A stretch of DNA of 64,000 nt from the NCBI RefSeq assembly GCF_042138895.1, contig NZ_JBHIKW010000016.1, positions 1 through 64,000 of the forward strand, written 5' to 3'. The notes beneath the pieces are model-generated. The model was not told where the DNA came from and did no database searches. It saw only the letters and a list, made by a program, of their open reading frames with translations. The stretch is from Cedecea selenatireducens. Its GTDB lineage: Bacteria; Pseudomonadota; Gammaproteobacteria; Enterobacterales; Enterobacteriaceae. The translations under genes were made by a program, and so were the position numbers. This document shows positions 12,501 through 19,886 of this stretch, piece after piece; positions within the stretch are counted from its first letter, which is position 1; each line of letters opens with the position of its first letter.

Positions 12501-15500
12501 CGGTGGCCGCATAGTTTTTACCGTTCAGATTCACCGTCACCGACGTCCCGGCAACAAGGCCGGTAGACGAGCCGCTAATTACCACATCCCCCGTTTTCTC
12601 ATCGGCGTTGAGGATGTTATCCCCCGCAATGGTGTCGATGCTCAGGGTTGGCGCGACGGTATCCACCTTAAAGGTATGCGAAGCATCGCCGGTATTGCCC
12701 GCTTTGTCGGTAATAGACGCGGTCACCGTGTAAGTATTGTCGCCCAGCGCGCTGATATCAGCCCGCGGCACGCCCACGCTCCAGTTGCCGTTCGCGTCCA
12801 CCACGCCGGTATAGCTTTTATTTCCCAGCGTGACGGTAACAATATCGCCAGCCTGCGCGCCGCTGCTGGTGCCGGAAATCACCTGCGCCTGGCCGTGCTC
12901 GGTCTGGTTAATAACATCGTCGGTAGCGATGGTGCCGATGGTCACTTTAGGCACGGTTACGTCTACAAGCACGTCGCGGCTGGCGCTGCCTGGGTTACCG
13001 GCGCGGTCTTCTACGCTTGCGGTAACGGTGATGTTACCGTCGACCAGCTTGCCGACGTCCGCTGCAGGTACGCTCAGGCTCCAGCTGCCGTCTGCTTTGA
13101 CCGTTGCCTGATAGCTTTCGCCGTTCAGCTGGACGGTCACTGTCTGGCCCGCCTCTGCGGTGCTCGTTCCGCTGATAATCAGATCCTGCTTCGCCTCTGC
13201 GGCATTCAGCAGGTTATCCTGGCTGACTGGGTCAACGGTCAGCGCCGGGACAAGGCTGTCGACGCTGACGTTTTGCGCCGCTTCGGTGCTGTTGCCATTT
13301 TTGTTGGTGACGCTCACCTGCACGGCGGTGTCACCCTCTTTCAGGTTCACCATATCTGCCGCCGGAACGGTGTATTTCCAGCTGCCGTCCGCCTGAACCG
13401 TGGCGGTGTAAGTGTGCCCGGCAAAGGTAATGTTGACGGTCTGCCCCGGCTCTACATTTTGCGTCATGCCGGAGAGTTCGAGATTGGCGCCTTTTTCGGC
13501 GGCATTCAGCACGTTATCGCCGGTTATTGCGTTAATGCTGATGACCACTTCGCTGAGATCGACGGTCACCTGATGCTGGATAGCCACATCGTTGCCCGCG
13601 CCGCTGCTGCCCTTCACCTCAAGGGTGACGGCACCTTCAGCCCAACGGGCGACATCTTCCCCTGGTACGGCGGCCTGCCAGCTGCCGTCCGCGCGGACGG
13701 TTGCCGCATAGTCTTTGCCGTTGATCGTTACGGTCACCGCGCTGCCCGCGCTGAGGCCGGTGCTGGTGCCGTTGATAATCAGGTTCTGGTTATGTTCGAT
13801 GGCGTTAATCACGTCGTCACCCGCGACGGTGTCCACGCGCAGCCCCGGCAGGTTCGCGTCGATAACGATATCCCGGCTGCCGCTGCCGGTGTTGCCGTGC
13901 CCGTTGGTCACAGAAGCGGTGATGGTCAACTCGCCGTTGCCCAGCGCGGTGAGGATTTCTTTGGAAACCGGCAGGCTCCAGCTCAAATCGTCCTGGACGG
14001 TCGCCTGATACAGCTTGCCGCCGAGATTAATAGTGACAATGTCACCTTTTATCGCCCCGGTGACGGTGCCGCTCAGCGTCTGGCCGCTGGCGATTTCCGT
14101 GACGTTGAGAATGTTGTCACCGGTGACGCTGTTGATAGTGACGGTCGGCAAGGCGCTATCGACCTGCACGTTGTGGCTGTCGCTGTTGCTATTGCCGTGG
14201 GCGTCGGTCACTGACGCGGTCACCGTGTAGTTAGCTTCGCCCAGCTTGCTGACGGCGGAAGCCGGGACCGTTGTGCTCCAGCTGCCGTCGGTTCCGGCCA
14301 CGGCCTGATAATTAATCCCGTTCAGGGTGACGGTGATAAGGGTGCCCGCTGGCTGATTGCTGGTGCCTGAGAGCACCAGATCCTCGCCTTTTTCCGTCGC
14401 GTTAATGACGTCATCTACCGCGATAGTGGCAACCGTAATAACCGGCAGCGCGGTGTTGACGGTCAGGGCATGATCGACGCTGCCGCTGTTGCCTGCCGCA
14501 TCGGTGACGCTGGCAGTAATGGTGTAGCTGCCGTCCGCGAGGCCATGAATGACCGACGCCGGGATACCGACATTCCAGTTGCCGTTAGCGTCCAGCGTGG
14601 TGGTGAAGGTGAACGACGTTCCCTGCCCGTTGGTCACCACGACGGTAACCACATCCCCTGCGGCCGCCCCGGTGCTGGTGCCGCTCACGGTATGAGCCTG
14701 GTTATGCTCGCTGGCGTTAATAGTGTCATCCCCGGCAACGGGGTCGATGGTCAGCTTCGGCTCGGTGATATCCACCAGCATGCCGCGATCGGCATTTGCC
14801 GGGTTACCGGCTTTGTCAGCGACAGACGCGCTGACGGTGATGATGCCGTCCTTGAGCGCGGCCAGGTCGTTAGCCGGCACGCTGACGCTCCAGCGGCCGT
14901 CAGGGCCGACCGTCGCGGTATAGTTGACGTTATTCAGCGTGACCGTCACTTCCTGCCCCGGCTCAGCGCTGCTGCTGCCGCTGACAATCAAAGGCTGTTT
15001 CGCCTCTGCGGCGTTAAGCAGGTTATTCCCGCTCAGCGGTTCGATAATTAACGCAGGCGCGCTGGCGTCCACGCCGTATTCCTGGGCGGCATTCGCCGGG
15101 TTGCCGTTAGCATTGCTGACGCTGACGGTCACCTGGGCATCCCCGTCCTTCAGCTTCGCCATATCGGCGGCAGGCACGGTGTAGCTCCAGCTTCCATCGT
15201 CATTGACGGTGGTGGTATAGCGATGCCCCGCAAACGTAATAGTAACGTTCTGGCCCGGCTCAACGTTGGTGGTGAGGCCGGAAAGTACCAGATCGGTGCC
15301 TTTTTCTGCCGCGTTCAGCACGTTATCCGCCGTGACGCTGTTTACGCTGATGGACACCGGCGCTAAATCGACATCGACGATACCGTCGATGCTGACCGGG
15401 TTTTTGGCGCTATCTTCTGCTTTAGCCGTTACCGTCAGTACTCCGTCAGGCCAGCCGTTGACATCCACGCCCGGTATCGCAGCGCTCCAGGTTCCATCGG

Positions 15501-18500
15501 CGTTAACCGTTGCCAGGTAGTCTTTGCCGTTCAGCGTGACGGTAACTACGCTGCCTGCGTTCAGACCGCTGCTGGTACCGCTGACGATCAGGTCCTGGCT
15601 ATGCTCCGCCAGGTTGATAACATCGTCGCCCGCGATCGTATCGATGCGCAGGCCCGGCAGTTGGGCATCGATGGTAATGTCATGTTCCGTGCTGCCGGTG
15701 TTGCCCCGCCCGTTGGTGACGGAGGCGTGGACGGTAAGCTCGCCATCGCCCAGCGCGGTGAGCATTTCTTTGCTCAGCGGCAAATTCCAGCTCAGGTCGC
15801 TCTGTACGATAACGGTATAGCTTTTGCCGCCAAGAATAACGGTAACTTCATCGCCTGCCGCCGCGTTGATCACGCTGCCGCTGAGTACCTGCCCGGCGTT
15901 AACCTCCGCGAGGTTAATGATGTTATCGCCCGCGACGGTGTTAATGGTGATAATCGGCAGAGAACTGTCGACCAGCACGCTGTGGCTGGCAGAATTGCCG
16001 TTGCCGCTGGCGTCCGTGACGGAAGCGTTCACGGTATAGCTGGCTTCACCCAGCCTGGCGACGTCCAGCGCCGGGATCTTCACGCTCCACGCATTGCCGT
16101 TGACGACGGCCGCGTAGTCCACGCCGTTCAGATTGACGGTGATTTGCGTCCCGTCTGGCTGATTGCTGGTGCCGCTAATGGTGACTTCCGCGCTCTTTTC
16201 CGCCGCGTTAATCACATCATCCTGGGCGATGGCATTGATGGTGATTTGCGGCAGTCCGGTAGCAACGTCAAACGCCAGCGAGCTGCCGCCGACGTTGCCT
16301 GCTTTGTCCGTCACCACGACAGTTGCGGTGTATTTGCCGTCCGCCAGGCCGCTTATCACCTCTGCGGGCAGGCCAAGGCTCCAGTTGCCGCTGGCGTCCA
16401 GCACCGTTGAGTATTCCACGCCGTTAACGGTGATTTTCACGCTGTCGCCCACGGCGGCGCCGGTGGCCTTCCCGGACAATACCTGCGCCTGAGCATGCTC
16501 GGAGCGGTTAACGATGTTGTCGCCGGCGAAAGTATTGATGGTGACAACCGGCACGGTGGTATCGACCAGCATTCCGTGGCTGGTGCTGACCGGGTTGCCC
16601 GCTACGTCGCTGACGCTGGCGCTAACCGACCAGCTCCCGTCAGTCAGGTTAGCCAGGTCGGCAACCGGTACGGTAACGCTCCAGGTGCCGTCGGCCAGCA
16701 CCAGTCCGGTGTAGCTTTGGTTGTTGAGGCTTACGGTGACCGTTTGTCCCGGCTGGGCGGTGCTGGTCCCGGTTATCACCAGATCCTGTGCCGCTTCGGC
16801 ATGGTTAAGAATATTGTCGGCCGTGATGCTGTTCAGCGTGATGGCCGGGGGCTGGGTATCGACCAGCACTTCACGCGAGCCGCTGGCGCTGTTCCCGCTG
16901 ACGTTGGTGACGCTGACGGAGACGTCGGCGCGGCCGTCAATCATGTCGCGCATATCCGCCGCCGGGACGGTATACGTCCAGTCCCCGTTTTCGTTAACGG
17001 TTGTGGTGTAGGTGTGCCCGGCAAACTTAATGACCACCGTTTGCCCGGCTTCCACGCCCAGGGTTTTTCCGCTCAGGGTGAGATCTGCAGCTTTTTCAAC
17101 CGCGTTTAGCCTGTCGTCGCTGGTCACGCTGTTGATGGAGATAGCGACGGAGTTCAGGTCAACGTCCACCGGGCGGGAGGCCGCAACCGGATTACCTGAT
17201 TCGTCGGCGGAGCTGGCAACCATCTCCAGCTTGCCGTTCGGCCAGCCAGCCAGATCGCCTGCCGGAATACCAATTTGCCAGCTTCCCGTGGCGCTCACTG
17301 CCGCCTGATAGTCCACGCCATTAATGCGCACGGTGATAATCGTGCCGGCATTGAGGTGCGTGCTGGTCCCCGTCACGGTCAGATCCTGATGCTGCTCGAT
17401 GGCGTTAATCACATCATCGCCGGAGACGGTATTGATGCGCAGCCCCGGAAGCTGGGCGTTGATATTGATGTCACGGCTGCCGGAGCCGGTATTGCCGTGG
17501 CCGTTGGTCACGGAGGCGACGATTGAAACATCGCCGTCGCCCAGCGCCTGCAGGTCAGCCGCAGGAACAGTGGTGCTCCAGGTCAAATCGCTTTGTACGG
17601 TGGCGGTGTAGTTTTGACCGCCAATGTTAATGGTGACGGTGTCGCCCTGATGCGCCCCGGTGACGCGCCCGCTCAGCGTCTGATCGTTAGCGATTTCGCT
17701 GTTATTAACGCGGTTATCGCCCGCAAAAGTGGACACAATAACCGTTGGCAGGGCCGTATCTACCTGCAGCGTGGCCGTTGCCGTCCCGGTATTGCCGGTG
17801 GTATCCGTGCCGCTCACGCTAAGCGTGTAGGTAGTGTCCCCTAGCTTAACCACGTCGCTGACAGGAACCTGCACCTGCCAGACGCCGCCCTGAACTTGCG
17901 CGGTATAATTTACGCTATTCAGCGTCACGGTGACGGTGCTGCCGTCCGGCAAATTGCTGGTGCCGCTTAGGGTTAAAGGCTGGGCCGCTTCAATGGCGTT
18001 CAGCACGTTGTCCTGGCTAATCGCGTTGAAAGCCACGTTCGGCGGGGTGGAGCTGACGGTGATGTCGTGCGTGGTGGAGCCCGTATTGCCGGCGGCATCG
18101 GTAATGGCCACGGTAATGGTGTTCTGGCCTTCCGGCAGCGAAGAGATAACCTCTTTAGGCACGCCGATGCTCCAGCTGCCGTTCGCCTGCACGGTGGTTT
18201 GGTAGGTTTCGCCCCCAATGGAAACGGTGATTTTATCGCCTGGCGCTGCGCCACGGCTGGTGCCGGAAATAACCTGCGCCTGCCCTTGTTCGCTGACGCT
18301 GAGAATATCATCCCCGGCCACGGTATTGACGCTGGCTTCCGGCGGTGTGGTGTCCACCAGCAGGGAAGAGGTTGTCGTCGTAGCGTTGCCCGCTTTGTCG
18401 CTGACGCTGAGGTTCAGCGTGTAGCTGTTGTCCGCCATAGCCTGCACGTCGGCCGCCGGAACCTCCATGCTCCAGCTGCCGTCTGCGCCCACGGTCGCGG

Positions 18501-19749
18501 TATAGGTTTTGCCGTTCAGCTTAAGGGTGACCACCTGTCCGGCTTCGGCGTCGGTTTTACCGCTGACGGTGACCGCCGCGTTATATTCAGCGGCGTTGAT
18601 AATGTTGTCGCCCGCGAGGGTGTCCAGCGTCAGAGTCGGGGCTTTGGTGTCTACTACCAGCGTTTCACTGGCAGAAATATTATTGCCCGCAGCGTCTTTG
18701 CCGCTGACGGCCACCGTCCAGCTGCCGTCGGCCAGGTTTTTAGCCTCGGCTGCCGGCACGGTTACGCTCCAGCTGCCGTCGCTGCCCACGGTAGTCGTAT
18801 AGGTTTTGCCGTTCAGGGTGATGGCTAACGGCGTGCCGTTCGCCAGCTCTTTTGCGCTGCCGCTGATGACGACGTCATTTGCCTGCTCCGCCGCGTTGAG
18901 CATATTGTCGCCTGCGATCGTCGCGACGGTCAGTGAGGCCTGGGCGGTGACGACGTTGAGGGTTATCTCCCCGGCGGAGGTGATTTTATTGCCGTCAATT
19001 TGCACCACGCTGTAGGTGTGCGTGCCGTCCGGCTGCTCGCTCAGCAGAACCTTCCAGCTGCCGTTGCCGTCGACCATGGTGCTGGCAATGGTGTTGCCAT
19101 TACCGTCTTTAACCTGAATCGTGGCGCCCGGCTGCCCGGAACCGCTGAAGGTTGGCGTTGAATCATCGGTAACCGCGTTGCTGCTCAACAGCCCTTTGCT
19201 GTCACCTTTGTTGTCGGTGACCGTAAAAGTCGGCCGGGCGCTTTCCACCTCGTTGGTGTTGTCGATAACTTCGGTGTGTGACTTGCCGCCGCCGTGTGCC
19301 AGCAGTGCGCCAATGCCCACCCCGCCCGCCACGGCACCGGCAACCCAGCCCCACGGCATGTCGCTCAGCAGCGAGCCGTCCATGAACGGCTCGATGGATT
19401 CGATCGGCACTGCGGTAGCGGTTAATTCAGTGCCCTGCGTCCCTACGGCCGCGCCCGCTTCGTCAAAAGTGATATGGGTCAGTTCTTTCCCGTCATCAAA
19501 CACCAACTCTGAGTGGTGCCCCGCCCGCCCTTCTTCCTCCACGAAATAGCCGTTACAGCGAATGACGCTGCCGTCTTTCATGTACACCAGCAGATCGTTG
19601 CCCTGACGCACATAGTGCGCCACGTCTTTGGCACTGCCGTGAATCTGAATGATGGAGGGGGAAGAGAGCGAAACAGAGAGATTCCCGTCGCCGGTTACCA
19701 GGGTTTTCTCTGCATCTTTACGGGAAATAACGTCCAGAATCTTATTCAT
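3505..19749 (-). CDS. Giant BapA/LapA-like type I-secreted adhesin
   Basis: A single 5414-residue open frame encodes a secreted repeat adhesin, expected to sit on the cell surface and promote biofilm formation or attachment. The N-terminal 130 or so residues resemble the BapA prefix domain and are followed by a glycine-rich hydrophobic stretch (GAVAGGVGIGALLAHGGG). About 37 Ig-like domains follow, each near 100 residues with a GDDVINAAE-type motif, then six or seven domains of a second Ig-like type (DTGLSASDFIT). Next is a block of six FG-GAP-like DxDxDG repeats, then RTX-like glycine/aspartate motifs (SSHDDVITGNSGNNTFEGG) and a C-terminal tail typical of type I secretion substrates. I saw only one cysteine (near residue 65). 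The start is supported by GGAGAAG seven bases before ATG. It is flanked by its TolC, ABC and HlyD partners on the same strand. Function is inferred from family and context. Confidence 0.93.
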   Translation of the reverse strand: MNKILDVISRKDAEKTLVTGDGNLSVSLSSPSIIQIHGSAKDVAHYVRQGNDLLVYMKDGSVIRCNGYFVEEEGRAGHHSELVFDDGKELTHITFDEAGAAVGTQGTELTATAVPIESIEPFMDGSLLSDMPWGWVAGAVAGGVGIGALLAHGGGKSHTEVIDNTNEVESARPTFTVTDNKGDSKGLLSSNAVTDDSTPTFSGSGQPGATIQVKDGNGNTIASTMVDGNGSWKVLLSEQPDGTHTYSVVQIDGNKITSAGEITLNVVTAQASLTVATIAGDNMLNAAEQANDVVISGSAKELANGTPLAITLNGKTYTTTVGSDGSWSVTVPAAEAKNLADGSWTVAVSGKDAAGNNISASETLVVDTKAPTLTLDTLAGDNIINAAEYNAAVTVSGKTDAEAGQVVTLKLNGKTYTATVGADGSWSMEVPAADVQAMADNSYTLNLSVSDKAGNATTTTSSLLVDTTPPEASVNTVAGDDILSVSEQGQAQVISGTSRGAAPGDKITVSIGGETYQTTVQANGSWSIGVPKEVISSLPEGQNTITVAITDAAGNTGSTTHDITVSSTPPNVAFNAISQDNVLNAIEAAQPLTLSGTSNLPDGSTVTVTLNSVNYTAQVQGGVWQVQVPVSDVVKLGDTTYTLSVSGTDTTGNTGTATATLQVDTALPTVIVSTFAGDNRVNNSEIANDQTLSGRVTGAHQGDTVTINIGGQNYTATVQSDLTWSTTVPAADLQALGDGDVSIVASVTNGHGNTGSGSRDININAQLPGLRINTVSGDDVINAIEQHQDLTVTGTSTHLNAGTIITVRINGVDYQAAVSATGSWQIGIPAGDLAGWPNGKLEMVASSADESGNPVAASRPVDVDLNSVAISINSVTSDDRLNAVEKAADLTLSGKTLGVEAGQTVVIKFAGHTYTTTVNENGDWTYTVPAADMRDMIDGRADVSVSVTNVSGNSASGSREVLVDTQPPAITLNSITADNILNHAEAAQDLVITGTSTAQPGQTVTVSLNNQSYTGLVLADGTWSVTVPVADLANLTDGSWSVSASVSDVAGNPVSTSHGMLVDTTVPVVTINTFAGDNIVNRSEHAQAQVLSGKATGAAVGDSVKITVNGVEYSTVLDASGNWSLGLPAEVISGLADGKYTATVVVTDKAGNVGGSSLAFDVATGLPQITINAIAQDDVINAAEKSAEVTISGTSNQPDGTQITVNLNGVDYAAVVNGNAWSVKIPALDVARLGEASYTVNASVTDASGNGNSASHSVLVDSSLPIITINTVAGDNIINLAEVNAGQVLSGSVINAAAGDEVTVILGGKSYTVIVQSDLSWNLPLSKEMLTALGDGELTVHASVTNGRGNTGSTEHDITIDAQLPGLRIDTIAGDDVINLAEHSQDLIVSGTSSGLNAGSVVTVTLNGKDYLATVNADGTWSAAIPGVDVNGWPDGVLTVTAKAEDSAKNPVSIDGIVDVDLAPVSISVNSVTADNVLNAAEKGTDLVLSGLTTNVEPGQNVTITFAGHRYTTTVNDDGSWSYTVPAADMAKLKDGDAQVTVSVSNANGNPANAAQEYGVDASAPALIIEPLSGNNLLNAAEAKQPLIVSGSSSAEPGQEVTVTLNNVNYTATVGPDGRWSVSVPANDLAALKDGIITVSASVADKAGNPANADRGMLVDITEPKLTIDPVAGDDTINASEHNQAHTVSGTSTGAAAGDVVTVVVTNGQGTSFTFTTTLDANGNWNVGIPASVIHGLADGSYTITASVTDAAGNSGSVDHALTVNTALPVITVATIAVDDVINATEKGEDLVLSGTSNQPAGTLITVTLNGINYQAVAGTDGSWSTTVPASAVSKLGEANYTVTASVTDAHGNSNSDSHNVQVDSALPTVTINSVTGDNILNVTEIASGQTLSGTVTGAIKGDIVTINLGGKLYQATVQDDLSWSLPVSKEILTALGNGELTITASVTNGHGNTGSGSRDIVIDANLPGLRVDTVAGDDVINAIEHNQNLIINGTSTGLSAGSAVTVTINGKDYAATVRADGSWQAAVPGEDVARWAEGAVTLEVKGSSGAGNDVAIQHQVTVDLSEVVISINAITGDNVLNAAEKGANLELSGMTQNVEPGQTVNITFAGHTYTATVQADGSWKYTVPAADMVNLKEGDTAVQVSVTNKNGNSTEAAQNVSVDSLVPALTVDPVSQDNLLNAAEAKQDLIISGTSTAEAGQTVTVQLNGESYQATVKADGSWSLSVPAADVGKLVDGNITVTASVEDRAGNPGSASRDVLVDVTVPKVTIGTIATDDVINQTEHGQAQVISGTSSGAQAGDIVTVTLGNKSYTGVVDANGNWSVGVPRADISALGDNTYTVTASITDKAGNTGDASHTFKVDTVAPTLSIDTIAGDNILNADEKTGDVVISGSSTGLVAGTSVTVNLNGKNYAATVGDDGKWTTTVPAGDVGKLGEAFYDVSVSASNGVGNAGSQSSTLEVASTLPGVIINAVAIDDIINAAELAAGQTITGRVTGVQAGADVTINIGGVNYTAKVQSDLTWSLTLGKDVLTALGDGSLKINASVTDGAGNTGTGSRDVTIDAALPGIRINTIAGDDVINAIEHGLNLVINGTSSGLNEGSTVTVTINGKDYAATVRADGSWQTVVPGNEVSQWQAGDITVSAGGTSSSGNPVSIDHTVNVDLNAVAITIGQIAGDDVLNAAEKGADLLLSGVTQNVEAGQTITITFAGHTYTTQVESDGSWKFTVPANDMQGLKDGETSVEVSVANVSGNGASAGREISVDTAAPTLQINTLAGDNVLNAAEAGQPLVITGTSDAEPGQTVTVKLNNETYTGTVQADSSWSVTVPVDKASALGDGVYTVEASVSDAAGNGSSASHNLSVDVTVPSISFGVVAGDDVINLAEHGQAQIISGSSRGAAAGDKITVTIGANSWTTTVDAAGNWSIGVPAGVVSQLADGKVTINASLTDSAGNTGSGSHEVTVNTGLPSLNFNAISGDNVLNAIEKGEVLTLSGTSANLAPGTAVIVTLNGKNYTATTDASGNWRVDVQPGDLAGLGEANYTLTATATSAIGNSASANANLLVDTAAPGVTINPVTADNVLNAAEIAAGQTLSGKVSNAAVGDTVTIKLGGKTYTATVQSDLSWSLDLPADVLSALGNGKLTVTASVTNGHGNSGTADREFTIDASLPGIRINTVAGDDVVNAIEHNQNLIISGSASGMNEGSTVTVTINGKNYLATVSASGTWSAALPAQDVGLWAAGNITVTAAGSSSSGNPISIDRSVTVDLTPVAVSVEAITADNVLNAAEKGADLVLSGKTQNVEAGQTVTIIFGGHTYTAQVESDGSWHYSVPASDMAGLRDGDATVKVSVTNVNGNGASAEREFSVDATAPGLTIDPIATDNVINAAEAGAGVTVTGTSNAEAGQTVTLTLDGKTYTGVVKADGTWSITLDSTALGALADNQYAVKVDVSDAAGNKTTGSQNMTLDTTAPTVSFNVVAGDDIINLEEHAQAQIISGSSTGAAAGNKIVITLDGIQYVTQVDANGNWSVGVPASAVSALKNGTATITATLTDSAGNEGTNSHTVEVNAARIGLTIDTISQDDVINAAEAQQDLVISGGSTELAVGTQVTVTLNGIQYSATIQQGGGWSLTVPANQVQNLAHGSGYTVMASATDSANNATSATHNISVDTAAPIVTIADISGDNVINATEQQQPLTIRGTSSAEAGQKVTVKLGSESYEATVQADGSWSLTVAAEDLAKLADGDFSVHAAVSDKAGNPGSADRTLTVDTTAPTITFDKVAGDDIINSAEQQAGQVISGTTSAQPGQTITVTFNNHAYKAVVSDTGTWSVTVPAQDFLGAADGSYQISASVSDKAGNGSSADKQVTLSGEVPTISINTFAGDDIVSAAEHGTPLVLSGVTNAPAGQTVTITLNGQKYTTTVNGDGTWSYTLGSSAVSALADGDAYVIHASVSNSIGNSAGADRTITVDTTPPQMTITIDSLQNDTGLSASDFITADNKVVVKGSLSGALGNNEKAQISFDGGASWIDLVVNGKSWSYADGRTLPDGIVTYNVRVIDNAGNVGSTATQNVTIDTVAPDASKTITVEAISQDTGLDAHDFITNDNTLTLSGKLGAPLAAGEHAQISIDGGKTWIDVSISGTTWSYIDKRTLADGDYLYQLRVVDEAGNVGATTSQLVTVDTVAPDASKTVSIDSISNDTGLSSTDFVTSDTSLTVNGSLGASLLAGEYVQISLDGGKTWQTVVTVGTTWYFNDGRTLSDGTYQYLVRVVDDAGNVGQSASKNVTVDTTPPDASITVTVDSITTDSGFSNSDFITNDNTLTLNGSLGTALGNNEFVQISFDGGVSWVYATSVNGTSWSYTDGRQLADGDHTWQVRVVDLAGNVGATTSQTVTVDTVAPNYGITIDGISDDTGQSASDFITMDTTLTLNGTLGHALASDERVQVSLDGGKTWVDAVVNGTAWHYVDGRTLADGDYVYQVRIVDQAGNVGSTANQLVTVDTVAPDTVGSIVSYTDNDGERTGNFDSSYSTDDTSPVLNGTLNQALADGEIAQIFRDGVLVGKVTITGGTNWTFADSGLLDGNYHYVLRVTDKAGNYTESNDFSLTVDTSVPTTKALVDGLNTTDTTPIITGSVDASLVHGEFVVVTVNGKTYTSDRGGAVVVDPSSNTWYLQIPDADVLSLKSYDVTAQVKSSAGNGNSVDVTHGTVVVGAEASMSPAWSFTSATNAIAASFMLDENGMWTFASNQQFATSSDRNTYKVSGNFTMNGSYTTGAYADINRDGHADMLVESTNYSYIAQLMNNGDGTYTSTSPGSSASVGALLWYGAVVAIDFQGDGYVDFVMGDAGGPDSSTFVNNNAGKLVGTSGAGTYINFVSGAKVGNYNSLIEASGVDLNNDGMVDIAQHTTNGNNYYALSTMFNKGDGTFTWGQNFINTMYSATGSAAANNSVSMTWADFDGDGYMDLYMGMSRAGTGGLLMTNDGKGNLLAGTAVGTEKYNGTVSVAVDWNMDGRMDIIKLANSGQSYMYTNDGLKGVASFTSSKFGSATTSQVSGAALVDYDWDGAQDLLIFRQNGSVTLERNTNAVAPGTAIHLKIVDSQGINVFFGNTVKLYNAAGELVASQVINAQSGIGINDASALVSFYGLNPNETYHAELVRAINGVSSNTTWNGLTAGDGRESYALTADAATGVHGGTLTGTGYNDTFIAEQGTYVYNGGGGWETSSEHQTWSSTGGMDVVDFRNSSVGVTVDLGKTGAQNTGFNTATFSNIEGIVGSSHDDVITGNSGNNTFEGGGGNDTFNIGSGGHDTLLYKLLNGSDATGGNGHDVVNGFSVGTWEGTADSDRIDLRELLQGSGYAGDASAHYINGVAQLGAGAGNIGDYIKVVQNGSSTEIQIDRDGKGGVFDPTTVVTLNGVQTDLATLLANHQLVVI
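4545..5650 (-). other. FG-GAP/VCBS-like calcium-binding block in the adhesin
   Basis: Six segments match the DxDxDG...D pattern of FG-GAP/VCBS repeats: DINRDGHADML, DFQGDGYVDFV, DLNNDGMVDIA, DFDGDGYMDLY, DWNMDGRMDII and DYDWDGAQDLL. They are spaced roughly 50-70 residues apart, as in a beta-propeller. Such blocks bind calcium and can bind ligands in integrin-like proteins. A propeller near the distal end could be the receptor- or matrix-binding head, which is inference. Confidence 0.8.
5650..7865 (-). repeat. Second-type Ig-like repeats of the adhesin
   Basis: Five copies of about 105 residues carry DTGLSASDFITxDN-type motifs followed by ISFDGGxxW and a SYTDGRTLxDGxYxYxVRVVDxAGN-like core that I describe only in parts. 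Two further diverged copies follow (starting near 6285 and 5961). They resemble the distal Ig-like modules of SiiE and BapA type adhesins. They lie between the hexad array and the FG-GAP-like block and so would be near the tip of the extended protein, since the C-terminus is exported first. Confidence 0.8.
7865..18950 (-). repeat. Array of about 37 Ig-like domain repeats in the adhesin
   Basis: I counted 37 copies of a motif of the form (G/A)D(D/N)xxN.xE followed by a (I/L)SGTS-type turn, spaced about 300 bp apart. Each marks an Ig-like domain of about 100 residues. Typical parts are a core strand (TVTLNGKxYxATV), a GSWS turn and a DAAGN-type end. Copies are diverged but clearly homologous. 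The array makes the long stalk that should project the distal domains from the cell. Confidence 0.9.
9360..18350 (-). repeat. Five tandem 1.8-kb six-domain super-repeats
   Basis: Within the Ig-like array the domains recur in a fixed order of six types. One marker type begins LPG(L/I)R(I/V) and occurs near 17455, 15664, 13855, 12056 and 10257, a spacing of about 1.8 kb each time. The type ending in GHGNTGS or a close variant always precedes it, and the type with (E)H.QAQ.(I/L)SG recurs with the same period. Domains 3-32 thus form five hexads, and domains 33-34 begin a sixth that breaks off. This suggests growth by duplication of a six-domain block. Confidence 0.85.
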
Positions 19750-19764
19750 AGCACTTCTCCTTAA

Positions 19765-19785
19765 ATATGCCGAAACGAGGCATAT
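19765..19785 (-). promoter_or_regulatory. Perfect hairpin just upstream of the adhesin ribosome binding site
   Basis: On the minus strand the 7-bp arms ATATGCC and GGCATAT enclose a 7-nt loop (TCGTTTC). The hairpin ends four bases before the GGAGAAG Shine-Dalgarno of the giant gene. There is no T-run, so it is not a classical terminator. It may stabilise the mRNA after processing or modulate translation of the adhesin relative to the upstream tolC-like gene. Confidence 0.6.
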
Positions 19786-19886
19786 GTTCTTATTTTTTGG
19801 ATGTGGGTATCCCTGAGAAATCCAGCTCTCATTTCACATCAACTTATTTTCAGGCGAGTGAGGCTAACCCACTGCCCTGACTCTCT

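Noticed and set aside
12196..14214. A 672-codon plus-strand frame and many other long plus-strand frames antisense to the adhesin gene
   Set aside because: They mirror the repeat array and its codon bias, lack ribosome sites and resemble no protein family. The minus-strand frame is uninterrupted for 5414 codons and has clear domains.
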